9,777 bases of DNA from an uncultured Oscillospiraceae bacterium (GTDB lineage Bacteria > Bacillota > Clostridia > Oscillospirales > Oscillospiraceae): the NCBI GenBank assembly GCA_934630985.1, contig CAKTXO010000049.1:1-9777 (forward strand). Direction: 5' to 3'. The notes below the pieces were generated by a model, which saw only the letters and a list, made by a program, of their open reading frames with translations, was not told the DNA's origin and searched no databases. Positions within the stretch are counted from its first letter, which is position 1. Each line of letters starts with the position of its first letter. Below, piece after piece: positions 1 through 6,782 of this stretch. The position numbers and the translations under genes were made by a program.

Positions 1-63
1 CTTTTCTTTGGGCCTATAATAGCATAAAACCACCGATTTTGCAACCGTTTCCGCCAAACCGGC

Positions 64-98
64 AAAACCTCCCGGCGTAGGATACGCCGGGAGGTTTT
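64..98 (-). terminator. Stem-loop terminator after malQ
   Basis: A perfect 16-bp inverted repeat (64-79 with 83-98) has a 3-nt loop and starts 2 nt beyond the malQ stop codon. Its outer pairs are AAAA/TTTT, so the minus-strand transcript ends the stem in UUUU, and the plus strand does too. That makes a bidirectional intrinsic terminator plausible, although the U-run is short (4). Bases 1-63 show no further gene or motif. Confidence 0.8.
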
Positions 99-99
99 C

Positions 100-1578
100 T
101 CACTTTTTCAATCTGCCATACAGGCCGGTCATCTTCCGGATTTTCTTTGCCAGACGGTCGGAATCGAAGCCCGGCTGGGCCCGCCAGGTCCAGTTGGCGG
201 CGGACAGGGTGCCGGGGAAGTTCATTCTGGCCTCCCCGCCCAGCTCCAGATAGTCCTGCATCTGGGCAACGAACAGCTTGGAAACGCTGGACATGCCGCC
301 CCGGATCATGCCCCAGACGTAGCCCTCCTGCCGGGAAAGTCCCAGATAGGCCTTGGCGTAGGCCTTGTCCTGACGGGAAGCCTCGTCGAACCACTGCTTG
401 AGAGTCACGTTGTCGTGGGTGCCGGTGTAGCACACGGAATCCACCGGGTACAGATGGGGCAGGTAGTCGCTTTCCTCCCGGGAATCGAAGGCAAATTCCA
501 GCACCTTCATGCCCGGATAGCCGGAATCCTCCAACAGCTTCCGGACGCCGGGGGTCACAAAGCCTAAGTCCTCAGCGATAAAGTCCAGCTCCGGCAGAGC
601 CTTCTGCACCGCCCGGATGAAGTCAATCCCCGGCCCCTTGACCCAGGTGCCGTTTCTGGCGGTTTTGTCCCCGGCGGGCACTGCCCAGTAGCTTTCAAAG
701 CCCCGGAAGTGGTCGAATCGCACCACGTCGTACATATGGGCGGCGGCTGCCAGCCGATGAATCCACCAGCCATAGCCCGTGTCCGCCATGGCCTGCCAGT
801 CGTAAATGGGGTTGCCCCAGAGCTGACCGTCGGCGGTAAAGCCGTCCGGCGGGCAGCCCGCCACCACCTCTGGGTGCCGGGTCTCGTCCAACTGGAACAG
901 ATCACTGTTGACCCACACATCCGCCGAATCCAGGGGCACATAAATGGGCACGTCGCCGATGATGCGGATGCCCTTGCCGTTGGCGTAGGCCCGCAAAGCC
1001 CGCCACTGCTTCCGGAACTCATACTGAACGAAGCACTGATAGCGGATTTCCTCCCGGTTTTCCTCCCTAGCCTTCTCCAGAGCATCCTCCCGACGAAGGC
1101 GCAGATCTTCCTCCCAGGAAAGCCAGGGGGCGCCGCCGTGATTTTCCTTCAGAGCCATGAACAGGGCGTAATCCGGCAACCACTGGGTGCTTTCCGTCAG
1201 GAAAGCCTCATAGTCCTCGTCCGGCGTGAACCGGCCGAAGGCGGTGTGCAGAAGCTTCCCCCGCTGGGCATAAAGCTTTCCGTAGCTGACCCGGCCGGGG
1301 TCGTCTCCCCAGTCCACCGCCGCCGGTTCCTCCGGTTTCAGCAGTCCCTGAGAAACCAGGGTGTCCAGGTCAATGAGATAAGGATTTCCCGCTCCCGCGG
1401 AAAAGGACTGATAGGGGGAATCCCCGTAGCCCGTAGGGGACAGGGGCAGAATCTGCCAGCAGGACTGGCCTGCCTTTTCCAGAAAATCCACAAAGTCATA
1501 AGCACTTTTTCCCATGGTGCCCACGCCGTAAGGCCCGGGCAGAGAGGTGATGTGCATTAAAATTCCACTTTGGCGCAT
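100..1578 (-). CDS. malQ: 4-alpha-glucanotransferase (amylomaltase, GH77)
   Basis: Cytoplasmic disproportionating enzyme that moves alpha-1,4-glucan segments between maltodextrins and frees glucose. The 492-residue length is normal for bacterial GH77. The sequence begins with the family-typical SGILMHITSLPGPYG and carries GDVPIYV, WGNPIYDW, RFDHFRG with the presumed nucleophile Asp289, IAEDLG with the acid/base Glu336, TGTHDN with Asp389, and a late RMNFPGT. All three catalytic carboxylates are present. An in-frame ATG at 1659 would add 27 unconserved residues. The ATG at 1578 is preferred because AGGAG lies 8 nt upstream, while the ATG at 1584 sits only about 2 nt from it. The gene follows the LacI-type regulator by 53 nt with no obvious promoter between, so it is probably co-transcribed and handles maltodextrins imported by the nearby transporter. 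Confidence 0.97.
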   Translation of the reverse strand: MRQSGILMHITSLPGPYGVGTMGKSAYDFVDFLEKAGQSCWQILPLSPTGYGDSPYQSFSAGAGNPYLIDLDTLVSQGLLKPEEPAAVDWGDDPGRVSYGKLYAQRGKLLHTAFGRFTPDEDYEAFLTESTQWLPDYALFMALKENHGGAPWLSWEEDLRLRREDALEKAREENREEIRYQCFVQYEFRKQWRALRAYANGKGIRIIGDVPIYVPLDSADVWVNSDLFQLDETRHPEVVAGCPPDGFTADGQLWGNPIYDWQAMADTGYGWWIHRLAAAAHMYDVVRFDHFRGFESYWAVPAGDKTARNGTWVKGPGIDFIRAVQKALPELDFIAEDLGFVTPGVRKLLEDSGYPGMKVLEFAFDSREESDYLPHLYPVDSVCYTGTHDNVTLKQWFDEASRQDKAYAKAYLGLSRQEGYVWGMIRGGMSSVSKLFVAQMQDYLELGGEARMNFPGTLSAANWTWRAQPGFDSDRLAKKIRKMTGLYGRLKK

Positions 1579-1631
1579 GTTCATTTCTCCTTGTATACTG
1601 CTTTCAAACGCGGTAGGCCCTAATGGGTATT

Positions 1632-2636
1632 TCAGCGTTCCCGGACGCTCTCCCGGCAACTGACCCGGAAGGGCACCCGCTCATGGCGGCTGGTCGTGCC
1701 GTTTTCGATGGCATCGAGAAGGATTTCCACGCTTCTGGCCGCCATTTCCTCCGCAGGCTGAACCACCGTGGCAAGCTTGGGCACCAGGTATTCACCGATG
1801 GGCAGACCGTCCAGTCCCAGCACCGACACATCCTCCGGAACCCGCTTGCCCCCGTCCCCCAGCGCACGGATGGCACCGATGGCCATCACATCCGCGCAGG
1901 CAAACAGAGCGGTAAACTCCCGTCCTGAACTCAGCAGCGCCTGGGCCGCCCGGTAGCCGTCCCGGTAGGAATAGCGCACGCCCTGGTAGTCCCGCTCCGG
2001 GTCAAAGTCCAGGCCGTGGGCCCGGACAGCCTGTAGGCAGCCTTCGTAGCGCAAGCGGCTGGTATCAGACAGCCGCCGGTCGCCGCCGACGATGGCAATG
2101 CGCCGATGACCCAGGGAAATCAGGGTCTCCACCGCCTGCCGTCCCGCCTCCCGGTCGTCAATGGTGACGCTGGACAGGTTAGGAAAGGGCAGTGGGGAGG
2201 CGTCGTTGGTCGCCACCACGCAGGGCACGTCCACCGTCCGGAAATCCTCGGTAAAATTCTCGTTCACGCCGCCCAGGAACAGAATCCCCAGGGGCTTCTT
2301 CTCCCGGCACAGCTTGATGGCACGAGCCGCCTCGTTGGCGTCCTCGTCCATGTAATCCACCACCAGCTGATATCGGGTCTCGGAAATCAACTGCTGAATC
2401 TTCTCCACCATTTCCCCGAACAGCTCGTTCCGGGTGCCTTTGACCACCATCAAAATGGTGTTGGAGTGGGTCTGCTTCAGCTGTTTGGCGTTGACATTCA
2501 GCTCAAAGCCCATTTCCGCCGCGGCCTGCTGGATGGCGGCTCGAGCCTTGGGACTGACGTTTGGATGGTTGTTCAGCGCCCGGGAAACAGTGCCCACGGC
2601 GTAGCCGGTTTTGGCGGCGATGTCTTTAATGGTCAT
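1632..2636 (-). CDS. LacI-family transcriptional regulator (probable maltodextrin-locus regulator)
   Basis: Sugar-responsive DNA-binding regulator of 334 residues, normal LacI/GalR length. The N-terminal helix-turn-helix (about residues 2-22, TIKDIAAKTGYAVGTVSRAL) matches the family signature closely. A hinge segment (about 47-60) follows, then a periplasmic-binding-protein-like effector domain to the end. The hinge reads NVNAKQLKQTHSNTI, somewhat different from the usual PNxxARxL form. AAAGGAGG ends 10 nt before the ATG. The gene lies downstream of the transporter genes and upstream of malQ, and two LacI-type GAAACGTTTC palindromes precede the binding-protein gene. It is therefore inferred to control this locus in response to maltose or a maltodextrin. 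Repressor versus activator cannot be read from sequence. No clear promoter was found upstream; a 219-bp repeat element begins 39 nt before the start codon. Confidence 0.95.
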   Translation of the reverse strand: MTIKDIAAKTGYAVGTVSRALNNHPNVSPKARAAIQQAAAEMGFELNVNAKQLKQTHSNTILMVVKGTRNELFGEMVEKIQQLISETRYQLVVDYMDEDANEAARAIKLCREKKPLGILFLGGVNENFTEDFRTVDVPCVVATNDASPLPFPNLSSVTIDDREAGRQAVETLISLGHRRIAIVGGDRRLSDTSRLRYEGCLQAVRAHGLDFDPERDYQGVRYSYRDGYRAAQALLSSGREFTALFACADVMAIGAIRALGDGGKRVPEDVSVLGLDGLPIGEYLVPKLATVVQPAEEMAARSVEILLDAIENGTTSRHERVPFRVSCRESVRER

Positions 2637-2671
2637 GTGGGCGATGCCTCCTTTCGCGTTTGACTTTTTTT

Positions 2672-2898
2672 CTTAGGAAACTCTGAATAAATCGTCTGCG
2701 GCCGAAGAGCGGATCTTTTTCGCCTACTCTTCAGCATCAAAAGCCGGAAATATAGCGCAGCCGTTGCCAGCGCAAGCTGGCTTACGGATGCGGCATACCC
2801 CTTGCGGGTACATCCAGTATTCCTCTGCTTTTGATGCTTTGACTAGTCAAAAAATCTCTCGCTCTCAGCTCTTGCCGATTTAATCAGAGCTTCCCTTA
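2672..2898 (+). mobile_element. 219-bp MITE-like palindromic element, copy 1
   Basis: The element itself is 2676-2894. Its ends are an imperfect terminal inverted repeat (GGAAACTCTGAATAAATCG against the complement of CGATTTAATCAGAGCTTCC), flanked by CTTA on both sides (2672-2675 and 2895-2898), which looks like a target duplication. Inside are nested stems: GCATCAAAAGC (2734-2744) pairs perfectly with 2827-2837, and GCCAGC/GCTGGC (2766-2771 with 2776-2781) closes a GCAA loop. A second copy lies inverted at 4901-5119; an ungapped comparison gives about 182 of 219 identical positions. There is no reading frame for a transposase, so it would be non-autonomous. The transposon family is not recognised. 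It fills most of the space upstream of the LacI-type gene. Confidence 0.7.
2838..2851. repeat. Perfect 14-bp palindrome inside element copy 1
   Basis: TTTGACTAGTCAAA is a perfect palindrome present in copy 1 only; the aligned stretch of copy 2 is unrelated. It could be a protein-binding site or chance. Its position about 200 bp upstream of the LacI-type gene allows a regulatory role, but nothing proves one. Confidence 0.35.
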
Positions 2899-2906
2899 CA
2901 GGCAGT

Positions 2907-2925
2907 GGGCGGCCAGTGGCCGCCC
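2907..2925. repeat. GGGCGGCC hairpin
   Basis: GGGCGGCC (2907-2914), AGT, then GGCCGCCC (2918-2925): a perfect 8-bp stem directly after element copy 1. The same stem with loop GAT recurs at 9702-9720, so it is a small dispersed repeat rather than a gene-specific terminator. Confidence 0.6.
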
Positions 2926-2951
2926 GGAATTGTTTTCTTTTGATGATTTTG

Positions 2952-3098
2952 CCTTGCCTCTCCCTATGGGAGAGGTGCCCGGTCAGGGCGGAGAGGGCTT
3001 TTTACCCTCTCAGTCACTTCGTGACAGCTCCCCCAATGTGGGAGCCAAGACCCTCATCCGTCACGGCTTCGCCGTGCCGCCTTCCCCCAAGGGAAGGC
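2952..3098 (+). repeat. Composite hairpin repeat, unit A with two extra modules
   Basis: A run of short stem-loops lies just past the stop of the second permease gene: CCTCTCCC-TAT-GGGAGAGG (2957-2975), GAGAGGG/CCCTCTC (2991-3011), GTCAC-TTC-GTGAC (3013-3025), GCTCCC/GGGAGC (3027-3045), CACGGC-TTC-GCCGTG (3062-3076) and GCCTTCCC-CCAA-GGGAAGGC (3079-3098). The first four form a unit of about 100 bp that recurs at 7016-7114 and, inverted, at 9417-9518. None ends in a U-run on the minus strand, so it is not a classical terminator, but it could block 3' exonucleases or slow transcription. Confidence 0.75.
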
Positions 3099-3113
3099 AT
3101 GCGGCTCCCGGCC

Positions 3114-3971
3114 TCAGCCCTTGACGGCACCGGCGGCAACGCCCTTGATGATGTGCTTCTGGCAGAAGATATACACCAGGATGATGGGGATGATGCTCAG
3201 CATGATGACCGCCATGGTGGCGCCCAGATCCACGGAGCCGTAGGAGCCCTTCAGATACTGAACGTGAATGGGAATGGTCATATACTTGGTGCGATCCAGC
3301 ACCAGGTAGGGCAGCAGATAGTCGTTCCACACCCACATGAGCTCCAGAATGCCCACGGAGATCATGGTCGGCTTGAGCATGGGCAGCACCACCAGGAAGA
3401 AGGTGCGCAGAGGGCCGCAGCCGTCAATGGCCGCCGCTTCCTCGATTTCCTTGGGAAGTCCCTTGACAAAGCCCAGGAACATGAAGATGGCAAGGCCCGC
3501 GCCGAAGCCCAGGTACACAATGGGAATGGTGAAGGGGGTGTTCAGCTTCAGCTTATCGGCGGTGAAGGTCAGGGTGAACATGACCATCTGGAAGGGGACG
3601 ATCATGGAGAACAGGCACAGATAGTAGAAGATCCGGCTTCCCAGACTGTTCACCCGGGCAATGTACCAGGCGGACATGGAGCAGAACAGCAGAATCAGCG
3701 CCACGGAGACCACCGTGATGAACAAGCTGTAGCTGACGGATTTCAGGAAGGGGTAGTTGCCGAAGGTCATGCCCTTGATGTAGTTGGTAAAGCCCACGAA
3801 GGACTCGGAGCTGGGCAGGGCGAAGGGATCCAGGTTCACATAGGCGTTGGCCTTAAAGGAATTGATAAGTACCGCAAAAATGGGAATCAGCCAGGCCAGG
3901 CACAGGACGACGAAAAAGTCGGTGAGAACCCTACGGCCGGGAGAATAGGGCTGTTGTTTTTTGTTTTTCAT
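3114..3971 (-). CDS. Carbohydrate ABC transporter permease (CUT1 type, MalG-like)
   Basis: Inner-membrane subunit of a sugar importer, 285 residues, a usual length for the MalG-like partner. It has a short basic N-terminus (MKNKK), then about six hydrophobic segments starting near residues 16-36, 79-104, 113-135, 150-170, 200-220 and 250-271. The cytoplasmic EAA loop that docks the ATPase is clear at about 177-197 (EEAAAIDGCGPLRTFFLVVLP). The C-terminus GAVKG is typical of this subfamily. The start codon overlaps the stop of the upstream permease by one base (TAATG), indicating translational coupling; AGGAGG lies 10 nt upstream. The substrate is inferred as maltodextrin from neighbouring malQ. 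No ATPase gene accompanies it. Confidence 0.95.
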   Translation of the reverse strand: MKNKKQQPYSPGRRVLTDFFVVLCLAWLIPIFAVLINSFKANAYVNLDPFALPSSESFVGFTNYIKGMTFGNYPFLKSVSYSLFITVVSVALILLFCSMSAWYIARVNSLGSRIFYYLCLFSMIVPFQMVMFTLTFTADKLKLNTPFTIPIVYLGFGAGLAIFMFLGFVKGLPKEIEEAAAIDGCGPLRTFFLVVLPMLKPTMISVGILELMWVWNDYLLPYLVLDRTKYMTIPIHVQYLKGSYGSVDLGATMAVIMLSIIPIILVYIFCQKHIIKGVAAGAVKG

Positions 3972-4867
3972 TACTGCTCAACCTCCTTGGAACGGGTTGC
4001 CGCCTGCTGGGCAAGAGCCAGAGCCGCAACCAGGATGAAGAATACCACAGCCTTGGCCTGGGCCACGCCGTGCCAGTTCTTATTGATATTGTAGGTAGAA
4101 TAGATGTTCAGAGCCAGCAGCTCGGTGATGTTGACCTTGGTGCCGTTCTCCATGACAGAGGGCAGGCCGCCGGTCAGAGCCATGTTCTGATCGAACATCT
4201 TGAAGGAGTTGGTCAGGGTCAGGAAGGTGCAGGTGGTGATGGCGGGCATCATGTTGGGGATGATGACCTGGAACAGCGCCTGGGAACCGCTGGCGCCGTC
4301 GATCTTGGCCGCCTCCATCATGTCCTCGGAAATTGCCTGCAAACCGGCAATGTAAATGATCATCATGTAGCCGATCTGCTGCCAGGCCACCAGAATCACC
4401 AGACCCCAGAAGCCATAGGTACCGTTGGCGGTGAGATAGGTGCCGTAATTTTTCAGAATGCCGTCGAAGATCATGCTCCAGATATAGCCCAGCACCACGC
4501 CGCCGATCAGGTTGGGCATGAAGAAGACGGTGCGGAACAGATTGGCTCCCCGCATCTTCTGGGTCAGGGCATAGGCGATCATGAAAGCGATGACGTTAAT
4601 GAGCACGATGGACACAACGGCAAAGGCCGCGGTGTTCTTGAAGGCGTTCAGGAAGCCGGCATCGGAGAACACCTTCAGATAGTTGCCGAAGCCCACCCAT
4701 TTGGCATCCTTAGGGGTGTTGAACTTGCAGAAGGACAGATAAATGCCCTGCAGGAAGGGCCAGACAAAGCCGATGAAGAAGGCTGCGAAGGTGGGGAGAA
4801 TGAAAATAGGCGCAAACTTCCGGATAGGACGCTGCACCAGGTTTTCATTCCGTTTGGATTTTGCCAC
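3971..4867 (-). CDS. Carbohydrate ABC transporter permease (CUT1 type, MalF-like)
   Basis: First membrane subunit of the sugar importer, about 298 residues. A basic cytoplasmic N-terminus precedes hydrophobic segments near residues 20-45, 78-104, 115-135, 154-177, 205-222 and 272-290. The EAA loop is present (MMEAAKIDGASGSQALFQVIIP, about 183-204). It lacks the large periplasmic insert of enterobacterial MalF, as is usual for Firmicutes CUT1 permeases. Start choice: an in-frame ATG at 4876 directly abuts the AAAGG motif with no spacer, whereas GTG at 4867 lies about 9 nt beyond it and gives MAKSKRNE. The GTG is preferred, though the ATG (301 residues) cannot be excluded. It is separated from the upstream binding-protein gene by about 380 nt holding hairpins and a 219-bp element. 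Confidence 0.94.
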   Translation of the reverse strand: MAKSKRNENLVQRPIRKFAPIFILPTFAAFFIGFVWPFLQGIYLSFCKFNTPKDAKWVGFGNYLKVFSDAGFLNAFKNTAAFAVVSIVLINVIAFMIAYALTQKMRGANLFRTVFFMPNLIGGVVLGYIWSMIFDGILKNYGTYLTANGTYGFWGLVILVAWQQIGYMMIIYIAGLQAISEDMMEAAKIDGASGSQALFQVIIPNMMPAITTCTFLTLTNSFKMFDQNMALTGGLPSVMENGTKVNITELLALNIYSTYNINKNWHGVAQAKAVVFFILVAALALAQQAATRSKEVEQ

Positions 4868-4896
4868 ATGAATCATCCTTTCTATTGGGTTTTTTG

Positions 4897-5123
4897 CTTG
4901 GGAAGCTCTGATGAAATCGGCAAGAGCTGGCAGCGAGAGATTTTGTTCTCAGGCAAGGTTTGGAAAATGGAGGAATACTTTGTGTACTCGCAAGGGGTAT
5001 GCCGCATCCGTAAGCCAGCTTACGCTGGCAACGGCTGCGCTATATTTCCCATTTTTCAAACCGCAGACTGGGGGCAAAAGATCCGCTGTCCAGCCGCAGA
5101 CGATTTATTCAGAGTTTCCCTTA
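4897..5123 (-). mobile_element. 219-bp MITE-like palindromic element, copy 2
   Basis: Element at 4901-5119, the same length as copy 1 and in inverted orientation. Outer blocks and core are nearly identical to copy 1, including GCCAGC-TTAC-GCTGGC (5014-5029). The two internal arms have different sequence, GGTTTGGAAAATGG (4957-4970) and its partner CCATTTTTCAAACC (5049-5062), which still pair at 13 of 14 positions. The flanks are CTTG (4897-4900) and CTTA (5120-5123), a near-match to the CTTA duplication of copy 1. It lies in the transcribed gap between the binding-protein gene and the first permease gene, so it should be part of the mRNA if the locus is one operon. Confidence 0.7.
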
Positions 5124-5144
5124 TATACTCCGTTTTACAGGGCA

Positions 5145-5180
5145 GAGGCTTGCCTCCGTGCTTCCGGGGGCAGGCCCCCG
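5145..5180. repeat. Two small GC-rich hairpins in the gap after the binding-protein gene
   Basis: GAGGC-TT-GCCTC (5145-5156) and CGGGGGC-AG-GCCCCCG (5165-5180) are perfect short stems. Together with the stem at 5205-5231 and the adjacent 219-bp element they make nearly the whole gap between the binding-protein and permease genes potentially base-paired in the mRNA. Confidence 0.55.
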
Positions 5181-5204
5181 CCCTGCGCTGGATTTCCAGG
5201 GAAG

Positions 5205-5231
5205 AAAGGGACGGGCAGTGCCCGCCCCTTT
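5205..5231 (-). terminator. Stem-loop 17 nt after the binding-protein gene (attenuator-like)
   Basis: AAAGGGACGGGC (5205-5216) faces GCCCGCCCCTTT (5220-5231) with loop AGT and one mismatch. On the minus strand the stem is followed by CUUCCC rather than a U-run, so it should act as a weak or leaky terminator, or as a 3'-end stabilising stem. This placement would allow more binding protein than permease to be made, as in other sugar ABC operons. Confidence 0.55.
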
Positions 5232-5247
5232 CGGTGGTTATTTGCGA

Positions 5248-6591
5248 TTAGCCGTTTACGACGGAGTACTCGTAAGCCCAGCCATCTACGAAGGCCTTGA
5301 CGACCTCAGCCCAGTTGGCATCGGTGCGGTCGGCAGCGTACTTGGCCAGAGCGGTCACAACGGTAGCTCTCCAGCTGTCCACGTTGGGGGTGTGGTTGAA
5401 GGCCCAGGACACGTTGTAGTTGCCCTTTGCCAGCAGGTCGTTGCCGTTGGCCAGGAAGGTGTTGGAGGACTCGGGAGCGGACTTGAAGGGCAGAGCACCC
5501 AGAGTGTCAACCATCTTCTGAGAAGCGGTGGGATCGGTGACCAGCCAGTACAGGAAGTCCAGAGAAGCCTTCTGATCGGCCTCGGAAACCTTGCTGTTCA
5601 CAGCCCAGCAGTTCTCGGTGCCGGAGCACAGGCCAGCCTTCTCCTCGCCAGCGACGCCGCAGTAGATGGGGATCATGCAGATGTCGGTCAGACCGGCCTC
5701 GTTCAGGGCAGCGAACTCCCAGGTGCCGTTCTGATAGAAGGCAGCCTTGCCCTCGGTGAACTGAGCTCTGGACTCATCGGCGGTGCCGGTGGTCAGGGTC
5801 TTGGGGTCAGCGGCGGTATCGGTGACGTACAGATCCCAGATGTTGCGGAAGTTGTCCATGTAGGTGCCCTTGATGGTAGCGGGCTGCTCGGTGACGTTGT
5901 CATCCCGGAACTCGTAGAACAGGGGCATGTTGGCCAGGTGGCCGGAGAAACGCCAGGAAGAGGAGCCGTCCAGGCCGGGAGCGGAGAAGGCGTCGAAGCC
6001 CAGCTCAGCGGCGCGGGTGTGGATGTCGTCGGCAACAGCCTTCAGGGAAGCGAAGTCGGTGATCTCCTCCACGGAGTGACCGGCCTTTTCCAGCAGAGCC
6101 TTGTTGACGATGATGCCGTAGGACTCGAAGCAGTTGCCAATGGCCTTCAGCTCGCCGGCCTCATTGTAGAGGTTGAACTCATCGGTGGTCAGCTCGCCGG
6201 CAACGGCGGTGTCGGCCAGATTCAGTGCGTAATCGTCCCAGTCGTTCAGGCCGGACAGGTTGCCGATGTTGAAGATGGTGGGAGCCTCGGTCTTGGCCAT
6301 CTCGGCGGTCAGGGTGTCGGAGTAGGTGCCGGAAGCGGCGGTGACGACCTTGACGGGAACGCCGGTGGTCTCGGTGTACAGAGCGGCCAGCTCCTGCATG
6401 GCGGCGTCGGCCTCGGGCTTGAAGTTCAGGTAGTAAACACGGCCCTCAGCGGCGGTGTTATCGGCAGCAGCCTCGGTCGCGGGAGCGGCAGCGGCGGGAG
6501 CCTTGGTCTCAGCGGGGGCAGCGTTGCCGCCGCAAGCAGCCAGACCCAGCACCATGACCAGAGCCAGCAGCATAGCAATCAGCTTTTTCAT
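5248..6591 (-). CDS. Carbohydrate ABC transporter substrate-binding lipoprotein
   Basis: Extracytoplasmic receptor that delivers sugar to the two permeases, 447 residues, typical for cluster-1 sugar-binding proteins. Residues 1-19 are a lipoprotein signal peptide (MKKLIAMLLALVMVLGLAA) with lipobox LAAC, and Cys20 is the expected lipidation site. Residues 23-48 form an Ala/Pro/Thr/Glu-rich flexible linker. The mature fold shows the usual blocks: an N-terminal strand VYYLNF, APTIFNIGN, a central SYGIIVNKALLEKAG, a PGLDGSSSWRFSGHLANMPLFYE segment and an NGTWEFAALNEAG segment, each characteristic of this solute-binding family. AGGAGG stands 7 nt before the ATG. A promoter and two LacI-type palindromes lie upstream. 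Maltodextrin is the likely ligand from the neighbouring malQ, but other oligosaccharides are possible. Confidence 0.94.
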   Translation of the reverse strand: MKKLIAMLLALVMVLGLAACGGNAAPAETKAPAAAAPATEAAADNTAAEGRVYYLNFKPEADAAMQELAALYTETTGVPVKVVTAASGTYSDTLTAEMAKTEAPTIFNIGNLSGLNDWDDYALNLADTAVAGELTTDEFNLYNEAGELKAIGNCFESYGIIVNKALLEKAGHSVEEITDFASLKAVADDIHTRAAELGFDAFSAPGLDGSSSWRFSGHLANMPLFYEFRDDNVTEQPATIKGTYMDNFRNIWDLYVTDTAADPKTLTTGTADESRAQFTEGKAAFYQNGTWEFAALNEAGLTDICMIPIYCGVAGEEKAGLCSGTENCWAVNSKVSEADQKASLDFLYWLVTDPTASQKMVDTLGALPFKSAPESSNTFLANGNDLLAKGNYNVSWAFNHTPNVDSWRATVVTALAKYAADRTDANWAEVVKAFVDGWAYEYSVVNG

Positions 6592-6643
6592 TTGTTTTCC
6601 TCCTATAGCAATTATGGAACCGGGAAATCCGGTGTCTTATTTT

Positions 6644-6663
6644 GGAAACGTTTCATCGTTTCC
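6644..6663. promoter_or_regulatory. LacI-type operator, promoter-proximal (O1)
   Basis: GGAAACGTTTCATCGTTTCC contains the perfect palindrome GAAACGTTTC (6645-6654) and an overlapping longer one (GGAAACG with CGTTTCC, 6644-6650 and 6657-6663). It lies just downstream of the predicted transcription start of the binding-protein gene, a position suited to repression. The centre ACGT and 10-bp symmetry fit LacI-family sites. The left side also matches a CcpA cre half (TGGAAACG). Confidence 0.75.
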
Positions 6664-6671
6664 ATGTCTTG

Positions 6672-6700
6672 AGTTTACAGCAGCTTTCTCAAGAAATCAA
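6672..6700 (-). promoter_or_regulatory. Predicted sigma-A promoter of the binding-protein gene
   Basis: Minus-strand TTGATT (6695-6700), a 17-bp spacer, and TAAACT (6672-6677), with a start expected near 6665. That gives a leader of about 74 nt containing operator O1 and a small ACCGG/CCGGT stem (6619-6633). The -10 box matches the consensus at 4 of 6 positions, so this is a reasonable but not strong promoter. Confidence 0.55.
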
Positions 6701-6772
6701 GCCCTTTTTGACGCAAGAAATGATTTTCCGCTTTTTCCACAATCCACGGCATCCCATTTTGGGCACTTCGCT

Positions 6773-6782
6773 GAAACGTTTC
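6773..6782. promoter_or_regulatory. LacI-type operator, upstream (O2)
   Basis: A second perfect GAAACGTTTC palindrome lies 128 bp centre-to-centre from O1 and about 73 bp upstream of the predicted -35 box. The two sites could bind two dimers or be bridged by a looped tetramer. Its right side continues as CGTTTCCA, matching the other half of a cre site. Confidence 0.7.

Noticed and set aside
709..1560. 283-codon plus-strand frame within malQ
   Set aside because: It is antisense to conserved catalytic motifs of malQ and resembles no protein.
1602..2662. Shared TCAAACGCG motif before malQ (1602-1610) and, on the minus strand, before the LacI-type gene (2654-2662) as extra operators
   Set aside because: Only a half-site resembles the GAAACGTTTC palindrome; there is no symmetric second half, so chance is as likely.
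2916..5251. Two plus-strand open frames of about 390 codons antisense to the permeases
   Set aside because: Both are His/Gln/Gly-rich mirrors of permease codons, and one runs through repeat sequence; neither has a credible start.
5158..6672. 504-codon open frame on the plus strand, antisense to the binding-protein gene
   Set aside because: Its Gly/Val-rich low-complexity sequence is the mirror of a well-supported lipoprotein gene; it has no recognisable domain and no ribosome binding site.
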